Positions 1 to 6,015 of a stretch of 6,581 nt of DNA are shown in pieces; position 1 is the stretch's first letter, and every line of letters begins with the position of its first letter. Where the stretch lies: contig JAICMT010000092.1 of the NCBI GenBank assembly GCA_025929125.1, forward strand, positions 1-6,581, written 5' to 3'. Source of the stretch: Acidobacteriaceae bacterium. GTDB taxonomy: Bacteria; Acidobacteriota; Terriglobia; Terriglobales; Acidobacteriaceae. Both the position numbers and the translations under genes were made by a program. The notes under the pieces were generated by a model. It did no database searches. It was not told the DNA's origin and was given only the letters and a program-made list of their open reading frames with translations.

Positions 1-934
1 CAGACACCTGCGCAGGCGTGGCAAGCGGGCCGATGTCGGTGTCCTCCCGCATGGGATCGCCGATCTTCAGCCGCTGCATCCCGGCGACGAGCCTGGATGC
101 GAACTTGTCGTGGATCTTCTCGGCCACGATAAACCGCTTGGCTGCAATACAGGATTGGCCATTGTTGATGCAGCGCGCTTTGACCGCTATCTCCACTGCG
201 ACGTCCAGATCTGCCGAGGGCATCACAATCAAGGGATCACTTCCGCCGAGCTCAAGCACCGATTTCTTTATGAGCCATCCAGCCTGCGCACCAATCGCCT
301 GGCCGGCCGGCTCGCTGCCTGTCAGAGTTACCGCAGCGACGCGTTCATCAGCGAGGACCATCTCTACATTCCGGGCTTCCATCAGCAGAGCCTGAAAGGT
401 GCCTGATGGAAATCCTGCGCGACGCACCAACTCTTCTATCGCCATCGCACACTGCGGCACGTTGGAGGCATGCTTGAGCAGCCCCACGTTTCCAGCCATC
501 AGTGCGGGGGAGAGAAACCGGAATACCTGCCAAAGGGGGAAGTTCCAGGGCATGACAGCCAGCACGACTCCGAGCGGATCCCAGCGGACATAGGCCTCGT
601 TCTTCTCCAGCTCGATCCGCTCCGGCGCGAGCATCCGGGCAGCATGATCCGCATAATAGCGGCAAGCCGTCGCGCACTTCAGCACCTCGGCGCGAGCCGC
701 CATAATGGGCTTCCCCATCTCAAGCGTGATGATCTCGCCTAGCTCCTGCGCCTCGCTCTCGAGCAGGCTGGCCAGCTTCCGCATCCACAGCTCTCGCTGA
801 CTCAGCGGTACGCCCCGGTATTTCAGGAAGGCGCTGCGAGCTACCCCGATCTTCTCCAGCACCGCGTCATGACTGAGCGGCTCGAAGGTGCGCAGCACCT
901 CCCCTGTGGCGGGATTTACTGACTGTATGGCCAT
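1..934 (-). CDS. Aldehyde dehydrogenase, succinate-semialdehyde dehydrogenase GabD1/Sad (YneI) type; 3' end cut by window
   Basis: This is the N-terminal 311 residues of an NAD(P)-dependent aldehyde dehydrogenase; the family is usually about 455 residues, so roughly the last third lies beyond the window. The catalytic set is intact: N131 in MPWNFPLWQ, K154 in LLKHASNVP, the TGSEPAG nucleotide-binding turn at 205-211, the general base E228 in ELGGSDP, and the nucleophile C262 in NNGQSCIAAKR. These motifs fit the GabD1/Sad subfamily of succinate-semialdehyde dehydrogenases. A start at 934 is preferred because GGAG (943-946) lies 8 bases upstream and the protein then begins MAIQSVNPATGE, as is usual for the family. 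The ATG at 940, which overlaps the upstream stop as ATGA, leaves only 2 bases to that site. The gene follows ureidoglycolate amidohydrolase with a 2-base gap, so it is probably co-transcribed with the ureide genes. The family is clear, but the substrate is not. Succinate semialdehyde is the family default; a role on glyoxylate or a glyoxylate-derived semialdehyde is only a guess from context. Confidence 0.9.
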   Translation of the reverse strand, partial: MAIQSVNPATGEVLRTFEPLSHDAVLEKIGVARSAFLKYRGVPLSQRELWMRKLASLLESEAQELGEIITLEMGKPIMAARAEVLKCATACRYYADHAARMLAPERIELEKNEAYVRWDPLGVVLAVMPWNFPLWQVFRFLSPALMAGNVGLLKHASNVPQCAMAIEELVRRAGFPSGTFQALLMEARNVEMVLADERVAAVTLTGSEPAGQAIGAQAGWLIKKSVLELGGSDPLIVMPSADLDVAVEIAVKARCINNGQSCIAAKRFIVAEKIHDKFASRLVAGMQRLKIGDPMREDTDIGPLATPAQVS

Positions 935-936
935 CC

Positions 937-2229
937 TCATTGCTCCATTGCAAGACGCGCCAGCGTGGCTGCCAATACGCGTGTGCCGTTGACAATGTCG
1001 TCGGGAGCCGCGTACTCGTCCGGGCGATGGCTCACGCCGGCGCGGCAGGGAATGAAGATCATCGCGATTGGCGCGATGCGAGCGATGAACAGAGAATCGT
1101 GGTAGGCACGGCTCACCATCTCCTTTGCCGAAATCCCATGCTCGCGGCACTCCTGCGCAATCATCGCCACGATATGCTCGGAGCAGATCGCCGGCTCATC
1201 TGCGTTGACCAGAGTCTCGGTTACCTTTACCTGCCGGCTGAACGCCACTTCGTCGATATCTCGTCGGACCGCGCCCATCACTGCTTCCCGCCGCTTCGGA
1301 TCGATGTCTCGAATATCCACCTGCAGAGTCACGTGGCTCGGCACGCTGTTCACCGCTCCGGGATACACATCGCACGTCCCCACGGTTGCGACAGTGTCGA
1401 TGGCATTTGTCGCTTTTGTATTCCTCTCGATGGACAAAACAATTTCTGCAGCCGCGCAAAGCGCGTCGCGCCGGTCGGGCATCAGCAGAGCCCCTGCGTG
1501 GCCGCCGAGCCCTCCTACCTCAAGCCGGTAACTTGCAGGCGCGGCAATCGCGTTAACGATCCCTACCGCGATTTCCGCGCGCTCAAGCAAGGGTCCCTGC
1601 TCGATATGCAGCTCCACCCAGGCGTGGTAATAGCCTGGCTTCAGCCGCACGGACGAGAGCGGGCCCTGAAATCCCGCAGCCAGTCGTACCTCGCTAAGAG
1701 TGTCCGATTCTTGTCCACGCTCCGCACCTCGCAGATTGTCTGCCCTATCCGGGTCCAAGGCTCCGGCAAGCAATCGGCTGCCCAGACAACCGATTCCAAA
1801 ACGGGTGGGCTCCTCGGAGGTAAAGAGCAACAGCTCAATCGACCGCCGCGGAGCAAACCCGCATTCCTGCAGCGCGCGGATCGCTTCCAGGCCGCCAAGC
1901 ACTCCTACGGTTCCGTCATACATGCCCGCATGCGGAATCGCGTCGATATGGGATCCTGTTCCAACGGCGGGCAGATCCGGCTCTGTTCCCTGCCAACGAA
2001 AGAACGTGTTCCCCACCGCGTCCTCGCGTATCAGCAACCCAGCGTCGCGGGCCCGCTGCTTGAGCCACTCTCTCGCATGCAGATCATCCTCTGAGAACAC
2101 AACTCGCGTGACGGCAGTTCCCTGCTCCGGCTGCTCGACAGAGGTGAACCTTGCCAGGGCCTCAAGCTCCTGGATCAGCCGCACCGAGTTTACCTTGAGT
2201 TCCTTCGCCGAAGCAGTCACCGTCCGCAT
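937..2229 (-). CDS. uah: Ureidoglycolate amidohydrolase, plant UAH type (M20 metallo-amidohydrolase)
   Basis: This 430-residue enzyme of the M20/AllC-like family is predicted to hydrolyse (S)-ureidoglycolate to glyoxylate, two ammonia and CO2, the last step of the ureide pathway. Dimetal-site motifs are present: H94 in TGSHIDAIP, D105 in MYDGTVGV, the E139-E140 pair in TSEEPTRFG, H208 in ELHIEQGP and H401 in VSHRPDEY. The dimer and substrate region includes GGHAGALLMP (242-251) and RAYHDSLF (374-381). As I remember the Arabidopsis UAH sequence, SEEPTRFGI-CLGSRLLAG, GGHAGA-LMP, AYHDSLF-ARI and MIFIPC are shared nearly word for word. The allantoate amidohydrolase in this same operon instead has SEEEGVRF, SNHAGTTPM and GAGHDAM. 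Annotation pipelines may therefore call this gene a second allantoate amidohydrolase or 'Zn-dependent hydrolase'. The start at 2229 is well supported by AGGAG six bases upstream. It follows the ureidoglycine aminohydrolase gene, which makes its substrate. The assignment rests on remembered motifs and context, not on an alignment. Confidence 0.88.
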   Translation of the reverse strand: MRTVTASAKELKVNSVRLIQELEALARFTSVEQPEQGTAVTRVVFSEDDLHAREWLKQRARDAGLLIREDAVGNTFFRWQGTEPDLPAVGTGSHIDAIPHAGMYDGTVGVLGGLEAIRALQECGFAPRRSIELLLFTSEEPTRFGIGCLGSRLLAGALDPDRADNLRGAERGQESDTLSEVRLAAGFQGPLSSVRLKPGYYHAWVELHIEQGPLLERAEIAVGIVNAIAAPASYRLEVGGLGGHAGALLMPDRRDALCAAAEIVLSIERNTKATNAIDTVATVGTCDVYPGAVNSVPSHVTLQVDIRDIDPKRREAVMGAVRRDIDEVAFSRQVKVTETLVNADEPAICSEHIVAMIAQECREHGISAKEMVSRAYHDSLFIARIAPIAMIFIPCRAGVSHRPDEYAAPDDIVNGTRVLAATLARLAMEQ

Positions 2230-2235
2230 GGGATA

Positions 2236-2240
2236 CTCCT
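2236..2240 (-). promoter_or_regulatory. Shine-Dalgarno site of the UAH gene (AGGAG)
   Basis: AGGAG lies 6 bases upstream of the ATG at 2229, inside the 27-base gap (2230-2256) after the ureidoglycine aminohydrolase stop. That gap is the longest non-coding stretch in the window. It holds this ribosome site and no convincing promoter or terminator, so UAH is probably translated from the shared transcript on its own initiation site. Confidence 0.75.
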
Positions 2241-2256
2241 CAGGGCCATCCGTCGA

Positions 2257-2988
2257 TCAAGGAAGAGGATGCCGGTTCCAATCTTTGTAGATGAGGTATT
2301 TTGCAGGCTGCTTTCCAATTGCCGCAAACCACTGCGGGCAATACGGAGCCATCCAGATGAAGTCCCCCGCCGCCACTGGATACCAGTGCTCGCCCAACCG
2401 ATAGATGCCGCCGCCTTCCAGCATCAGCAGCCCATGCTCCATCACATGGACTTCCACCTGGCTCAAGGATGCACCCGGTTGATAGGTCATCGTGTTTACC
2501 GCAAAATCGAATGCCGGGTCATCGGGCAACAGCACCCGAACCTGCAGATCGTCGTCATCATTCAGAGGGGCCCCCGTAACGCTCGCCTCATTGCCAATCA
2601 GAAGTTCCGGAGCCCCCGCCGTGGGGATGGGCCAGTATGGCTTTTCGATCACGGCAAGACGGCTCTCTTCTCGGGCCTCGATGCCGCAGTCGAAATCCGC
2701 CGAGATGTAAGTGTAGCCGCCGGCATCCAGATTGGCTTCGTTTGGTGCGTTCAGCCGGATGCTTCCCGACAGGACAAACACGAATCGTTGAGCCGTCACA
2801 GGGCCCATGGTTCCGCCCGGTTCCAGATCCGCCGTATATTGCGTGAAACCTGCCCCGAGGGCTGGCGACACATGCACGATCGCGGTTCCGCGTTGGATTC
2901 CAGGTAGCGGGGTTCGCACGAAAGTATCCGGAGTCGAGAGCACGTGGTCGCGCTGGTTCGCGCTTCGCGTGTGCCCCAAGCTATGCAT
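2257..2988 (-). CDS. allE: (S)-ureidoglycine aminohydrolase, bicupin (AllE/YlbA, UGlyAH)
   Basis: This 243-residue two-cupin protein is predicted to remove the amino group of (S)-ureidoglycine, giving (S)-ureidoglycolate and ammonia with a manganese ion. An N-terminal cupin (about residues 35-115) is followed by the catalytic cupin (about 165-235). The metal ligands known for Arabidopsis UGlyAH are all present: E179, H181 and H185 in EVHVMEHG, and Q219 in APYCPQWF. The C-terminal YLIYKDWNRHPL matches the conserved end of the family, where the Tyr and Lys contact substrate. Length agrees with bacterial YlbA (about 260). The ATG at 2988 is chosen because TGAGG sits 6 bases upstream; a GTG four codons earlier (3000) is possible but has no comparable site. 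The start overlaps the allC stop by 8 bases. Its substrate is unstable in water and is made by the preceding gene product, so the close translational coupling makes sense. Confidence 0.92.
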   Translation of the reverse strand: MHSLGHTRSANQRDHVLSTPDTFVRTPLPGIQRGTAIVHVSPALGAGFTQYTADLEPGGTMGPVTAQRFVFVLSGSIRLNAPNEANLDAGGYTYISADFDCGIEAREESRLAVIEKPYWPIPTAGAPELLIGNEASVTGAPLNDDDDLQVRVLLPDDPAFDFAVNTMTYQPGASLSQVEVHVMEHGLLMLEGGGIYRLGEHWYPVAAGDFIWMAPYCPQWFAAIGKQPAKYLIYKDWNRHPLP

Positions 2989-4270
2989 TTTGAGCCTCAC
3001 GTCGATGGTTGGAAGCCCGTTTCACCAGCAGGTCGAACATCGCTCTATCATCGCGCAAGCTTCGGAGGAACTCCAATCCTGCGCCATAGGCCGCCTCAAC
3101 GTCGCTCACATTTACAGACTCCGTCGGATGATGGCTCACCCCCCCGGGTGATCTGAGAAAGAGCATGGCTGGCGGTAGCCTGCCCGCAAGGATCATCGCA
3201 TCGTGGCCCGCTCCGCTGGTGATCCGGCGTGCCGGCTTGCCGGTGAAACGGGCGCATGCAGCCGCCAAATTGTCTGCCAGTACTGTATCCATCGGAACTG
3301 CAGTCTGGTCCAGCGAGGTCTTGAACTCCACTGCGACCCGTCTTCGCTCTCCCGCTTGCCGGGCCGCAGCGGTTATCGACTCAACGGCCTGCAGCCGGAC
3401 AGCATCCTCTGCATGCCTCACGTCCAGAGTTGCGAAGCACCGGCCGGCGATGACATTCGCTGCACCGCCAGGCACTTCGAGATTCGCGACGGTAGCCACC
3501 AGGCCTTCACAACCTGACGCATAACGTTCCACCTCTGTGACCCACTCCGATGCTGCTGCGAGGGCGTCTCTTCTCAATCTGCCCATGGGCGTTGTACCGG
3601 CGTGGTTGGAGTGGCCGTGGAAGCTCACCTGTATCCGGCTCTGTCCAGCGATCGCCTGGACCACGGCTACCGGCTCTCCGTCGGAATCGAGCACCGGCCC
3701 TTGTTCGATGTGAAATTCCAGATAGGCCAGGGCATATTCGCTGAGATGAGCTTCAGGAAGGAGGGTTATATCCAAACCAAATTCTGCTACTGCCTGCCTG
3801 AGTGTCACACCCTCTGCATCACGCAGTCCCAGGATGTTTTCCGACAACTCGCCTGTAGCCGCGAGGCTGCCCAGAAATGGCTTCGCGAAGCGGACCCCCT
3901 CCTCCTCGCTGAAGCCGATCACCTCAATCGCGAATGGCAGATGGTCGTGCGCGGAAGCGTGCGCAAGTTCAATCCCCAGCATCACCCCGAGCGGCCCATC
4001 GAACGCGCCTGCGTCGATCACGGTATCCAGATGCGAGCCGATCACTAACCGCGGCAGATCTTCACTCCCCAGCAGTCCGCGCAGGTTTCCGATCGCATCG
4101 ATCCGAAGCTTCAGCCCGGCTGCCCGTATCCAGCCGCCCACCAGCACGTGAGCCTCCCGCGTCGCCGGGGAAAGAAACAACCGGGTCGTCTGACCGGGAA
4201 CGTCGCTCACCTGCGCAAGCTCGCGGCAGCGTGCAATGATTCGCCGGGCGGGCTGTGCGGCTTCACTCAA
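2981..4270 (-). CDS. allC: Allantoate amidohydrolase (M20 family)
   Basis: This 429-residue dimetal amidohydrolase is predicted to convert allantoate to (S)-ureidoglycine, ammonia and CO2. Catalytic-domain motifs run in family order: H80 in IGSHLDTV, D91 in GAFDGPLGV, the glutamates of FSEEEGVRF (120-128), H187 in LEFHIEQGPVLD and the C-terminal SHHPTESV (379-386). The small dimerisation domain carries SNHAGTTPMGR (221-231), and GAGHDAM lies at 353-359. Length is typical of AllC (about 410-430). The start is TTG at 4270, which shares TTGA with the urate oxidase stop. GAGG (4279-4282) is 8 bases upstream, and no upstream ATG is possible without deep overlap. The next in-frame candidate, GTG at 4210, would remove the N-terminal helix and lacks a ribosome site. 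Product and partner are consistent with the following gene, ureidoglycine aminohydrolase. A related N-carbamoyl-amino-acid hydrolase would be the main alternative, but the neighbours argue strongly for allantoate. Confidence 0.92.
   Translation of the reverse strand: MSEAAQPARRIIARCRELAQVSDVPGQTTRLFLSPATREAHVLVGGWIRAAGLKLRIDAIGNLRGLLGSEDLPRLVIGSHLDTVIDAGAFDGPLGVMLGIELAHASAHDHLPFAIEVIGFSEEEGVRFAKPFLGSLAATGELSENILGLRDAEGVTLRQAVAEFGLDITLLPEAHLSEYALAYLEFHIEQGPVLDSDGEPVAVVQAIAGQSRIQVSFHGHSNHAGTTPMGRLRRDALAAASEWVTEVERYASGCEGLVATVANLEVPGGAANVIAGRCFATLDVRHAEDAVRLQAVESITAAARQAGERRRVAVEFKTSLDQTAVPMDTVLADNLAAACARFTGKPARRITSGAGHDAMILAGRLPPAMLFLRSPGGVSHHPTESVNVSDVEAAYGAGLEFLRSLRDDRAMFDLLVKRASNHRREAQNA
2995..2999 (-). 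promoter_or_regulatory. Shine-Dalgarno site deciding the allE start (TGAGG)
   Basis: TGAGG lies inside the last codons of allC, with 6 bases to the ATG at 2988. This supports ATG 2988 over the in-frame GTG at 3000, which would itself overlap the site. Confidence 0.65.
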
Positions 4271-5115
4271 GCTCTGCGCCTCACCCGGGCCTCAATCTGC
4301 CCGGCAGGTTCATCTGTGGGCACAAATATTTCGTTCGGATTCTCCTCGCCGAAGCGGCTCAGATCCACCAGCAGGCAGTGTTTGTTCGGCATGGCGAGAT
4401 CGATCTGATCGATGAGGTCTACACTTTCCAAAGCCGCCCTGCCCATGGCGTATTCCGTTTCCTGCACCGACTTACTCTTGTGATCTGCAAAGGTTGCGAG
4501 CATCGTCTCGCGGATAGTGCTGCGGAGCGCATTGAAGTCGGCAGCTTCCGTCGTGTACCGCCATTCCGCTTCTAATTCGGTACAGAACAGCCGATCGCTT
4601 GTCTCCTTCAGCGTCGTGAGTTGGTCGTTAATGTAGCCTTCGAATCCCGAGTCGGCAGTCTTCATGATCACCAGGTTCTCCAACCCCGATGAGAGCTCGA
4701 ATCGGCCCTTCTGATGCCGCGAAACCGTGGCGGTCTGCACCTCGTTCGAGCCACGCATAAACGAAGTGGGATGCGATTTTCCAGCGATGGTCAGACGCTT
4801 CCACATCGCAGCCTCCACCCGCACCCTCGCGGAAGACACCTGTGGATTGCGCTCCAGCAGGAAATCTATCAACTCCATCGCATACTCTTCCATCGAGTTG
4901 GCGCTGGACCGGCGCGCGACGTAGTAGACGGTGTTCTTCATGGTGTCGGTCGGCAGGATCTTGCTGTTGTCGCCTTCGTAATGTGCGGAGGCAAAGTCGC
5001 CCGTCAGCAGCACCTGGACCATCCATTCGCGCAGCTCGTTGCCATCAGGCCCGTGCTGCACCTTCATCAGCCGCACTCGAGACTTGCCGTATCGGTTTTC
5101 CGCCAGTTCGATCAT
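4267..5115 (-). CDS. uox: Urate oxidase (uricase), cofactor-less
   Basis: This protein of 282 residues is predicted to oxidise urate with O2 to 5-hydroxyisourate and H2O2, the entry step of the pathway. It has the two tandem T-fold halves of uricase. By comparison with Aspergillus flavus uricase (remembered numbering K10, T57, F159, R176, Q228, H256), the active-site residues are all found: K11 in NRYGKSRV, T56-D57 in LPTDTMKNTVY, F158 in SGFEGY, R175 in ETSDRLF, Q218 in SVQETEY and H245 in MPNKHCLLVD. The C-terminal NPNEIFVPTDEP (258-269) is a strong family signature. No peroxisomal SKL end is present, as expected in a bacterium. ATG at 5115 is preferred: the protein then starts MIELAENRYGK like other uricases, and AAAAGG is 9 bases upstream. 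A TTG six codons earlier (5133, overlapping the uraH stop as TTGA) is a weaker alternative. It sits 14 bases after uraH, whose product removes the unstable product of this enzyme. Confidence 0.95.
   Translation of the reverse strand: MIELAENRYGKSRVRLMKVQHGPDGNELREWMVQVLLTGDFASAHYEGDNSKILPTDTMKNTVYYVARRSSANSMEEYAMELIDFLLERNPQVSSARVRVEAAMWKRLTIAGKSHPTSFMRGSNEVQTATVSRHQKGRFELSSGLENLVIMKTADSGFEGYINDQLTTLKETSDRLFCTELEAEWRYTTEAADFNALRSTIRETMLATFADHKSKSVQETEYAMGRAALESVDLIDQIDLAMPNKHCLLVDLSRFGEENPNEIFVPTDEPAGQIEARVRRRA
4279..4284 (-). promoter_or_regulatory. Shine-Dalgarno site supporting the TTG start of allC (GTGAGG)
   Basis: GTGAGG within the last urate oxidase codons lies 8 bases before the TTG at 4270. 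It is the main sequence support for a non-ATG start here. The TTGA stop-start overlap suggests re-initiation by ribosomes finishing urate oxidase. Confidence 0.55.
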
Positions 5116-5124
5116 GTCCCCTCG

Positions 5125-5130
5125 CCTTTT
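5125..5130 (-). promoter_or_regulatory. Shine-Dalgarno site deciding the urate oxidase start (AAAAGG)
   Basis: AAAAGG is followed by 9 bases and then the ATG at 5115. A second purine run, GAGGGG (5118-5123), is too close to the ATG to act well. The AAAAGG site lies downstream of the TTG at 5133, so it can only serve the ATG start. Confidence 0.6.
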
Positions 5131-5468
5131 CAACTTCCCCGATACGTCGTGTAACCATTCGCGGTCAGCAACAGCGGTATATGGAAGTGCTGCTCAGCGT
5201 CTCGGACCTCAAACACGATTTCTACGTATGGATAGAGTCCGGCGATCTGCTGCGCGGCGTAATACGCGCTCGTTTCAAAGCGAACCCGATAGTATCCGAG
5301 ATCAAGGCTTTCACTCTCGGACAGCAACTGCCGGCAGCGACCGTCAACATCCGTCTTATCCGTACGCAACACCTGCCAGTTTCCACCTATCTGCCGCGCC
5401 AGCGAAACCGGTACCTCTCTTGCGGGCACACCGCGTGCGGTATCGAGTATGTGCGTCGAGACTCCCAT
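5130..5468 (-). CDS. uraH: 5-hydroxyisourate hydrolase (HIUase, transthyretin-like)
   Basis: This 112-residue transthyretin-related protein hydrolyses 5-hydroxyisourate to OHCU, the second step of urate breakdown, and normally works as a homotetramer. The signature is complete: H6 in STHILDTARGVPA, R44 in VDGRCR, H96 in HFHIPLLL and the family's C-terminal tetrapeptide YRGS (109-112), the end that distinguishes HIU hydrolase from transthyretin. Length is standard (about 110-120). No signal peptide is visible, so it is cytoplasmic. The start at 5468 is one base after the uraD stop, and a GGTGG-rich run (5475-5482) lies 6 bases upstream. Having uraH directly between uraD and urate oxidase groups the three enzymes that turn urate into optically pure (S)-allantoin. 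Confidence 0.96.
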   Translation of the reverse strand: MGVSTHILDTARGVPAREVPVSLARQIGGNWQVLRTDKTDVDGRCRQLLSESESLDLGYYRVRFETSAYYAAQQIAGLYPYVEIVFEVRDAEQHFHIPLLLTANGYTTYRGS

Positions 5469-5469
5469 G

Positions 5470-6015
5470 TCAGTCCACCCCTGTCCAACGGCGCAGCCGA
5501 AGTTGTGTAATCTGCCGCTGCTGTTCCACTGCTTCCCTGAGTTCTGCGTCCGCTGTGTTGTTCAGACGGCGTTCGAGGATCTCCAGAATCTCTGCCGCGG
5601 ATTTTCCTGAGGCGCACACAATGACGATCCGGCCAAACCTCGCCTCATATTCTCGATTTCGGCTTTCCAACGCCGCGCTTACGGCCTCATCCCGAACGAT
5701 TGCGGTCTTCTGCTCCTCGCCGGACCACTGCAGCGACTCCGCCGTTGCCGCCTTCGCGTGTCTTTGGCCGATGCGGGGATGGCTGTCGAATGCCTCTTGC
5801 CAATCGGCTTCGTTTAGACCCAACCAAATCTCGTCGGAAGTCGCGAACAAGTCCTCCGGCGAGGCCATGGGACGCCTGGCAGCCATGCGCTCTGCCCACA
5901 CACGCGATCCGCAGCACGGCAGGATCTCACGCGCCGCTTCTACGGCGGCCAACTCATTCCAATGATCAAGAACAGCAATGGCAGTGTTCCGGGGCATCGT
6001 GGGAGTGTCTAGCAT
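5470..6015 (-). CDS. uraD: 2-oxo-4-hydroxy-4-carboxy-5-ureidoimidazoline (OHCU) decarboxylase
   Basis: This helical protein of 181 residues decarboxylates OHCU to (S)-allantoin, the third step of the urate route. Family marks are the segment around CCGSRVWAERMAARRP (34-49), the SHPRIGQ motif with the presumed catalytic H79, the SGEEQ segment with the presumed catalytic Glu (98-102), the FGRIVIVCASGKSA core (127-140) and the C-terminal helix ending RLRRW. Bacterial homologues are usually about 165-175 residues. The start is taken as ATG 6015, which overlaps the allantoinase stop by 7 bases. A second in-frame ATG at 5997 would give 175 residues and cannot be excluded, because neither has a strong ribosome site (a GGGA lies 9 bases before 6015). 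The HPRIG and double-cysteine version differs from the HPDLAG form of vertebrate and proteobacterial enzymes, but the order and spacing of motifs is kept. Confidence 0.93.
   Translation of the reverse strand: MLDTPTMPRNTAIAVLDHWNELAAVEAAREILPCCGSRVWAERMAARRPMASPEDLFATSDEIWLGLNEADWQEAFDSHPRIGQRHAKAATAESLQWSGEEQKTAIVRDEAVSAALESRNREYEARFGRIVIVCASGKSAAEILEILERRLNNTADAELREAVEQQRQITQLRLRRWTGVD

Noticed and set aside
938..940. ATG at 940 (ATGA overlap) as the start of the aldehyde dehydrogenase
   Set aside because: It leaves only 2 bases to the GGAG site, while the ATG at 934 has 8 bases and gives the usual MAIQSVNPATGE family start. The true start could still be 940, with only two extra residues.
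940..2094. A 384-codon plus-strand open frame opposite the UAH gene
   Set aside because: It lies antisense to a well-conserved enzyme gene. Its translation is rich in Arg, Cys, His and Ser with no recognisable domain. It reads as a chance open frame in GC-rich coding DNA.
2230..2256. The 27-base gap before UAH as a promoter or terminator
   Set aside because: It contains a good AGGAG ribosome site and only a 4-base-pair GGAT/ATCC inverted match. There is no T run and no -10/-35 pair.
5039..5965. A 308-codon plus-strand open frame crossing uox, uraH and uraD
   Set aside because: It runs antisense across three recognised genes, and its Ser/Arg/Ala-rich translation has no family character. It is a mirror effect of codon bias on the minus strand.
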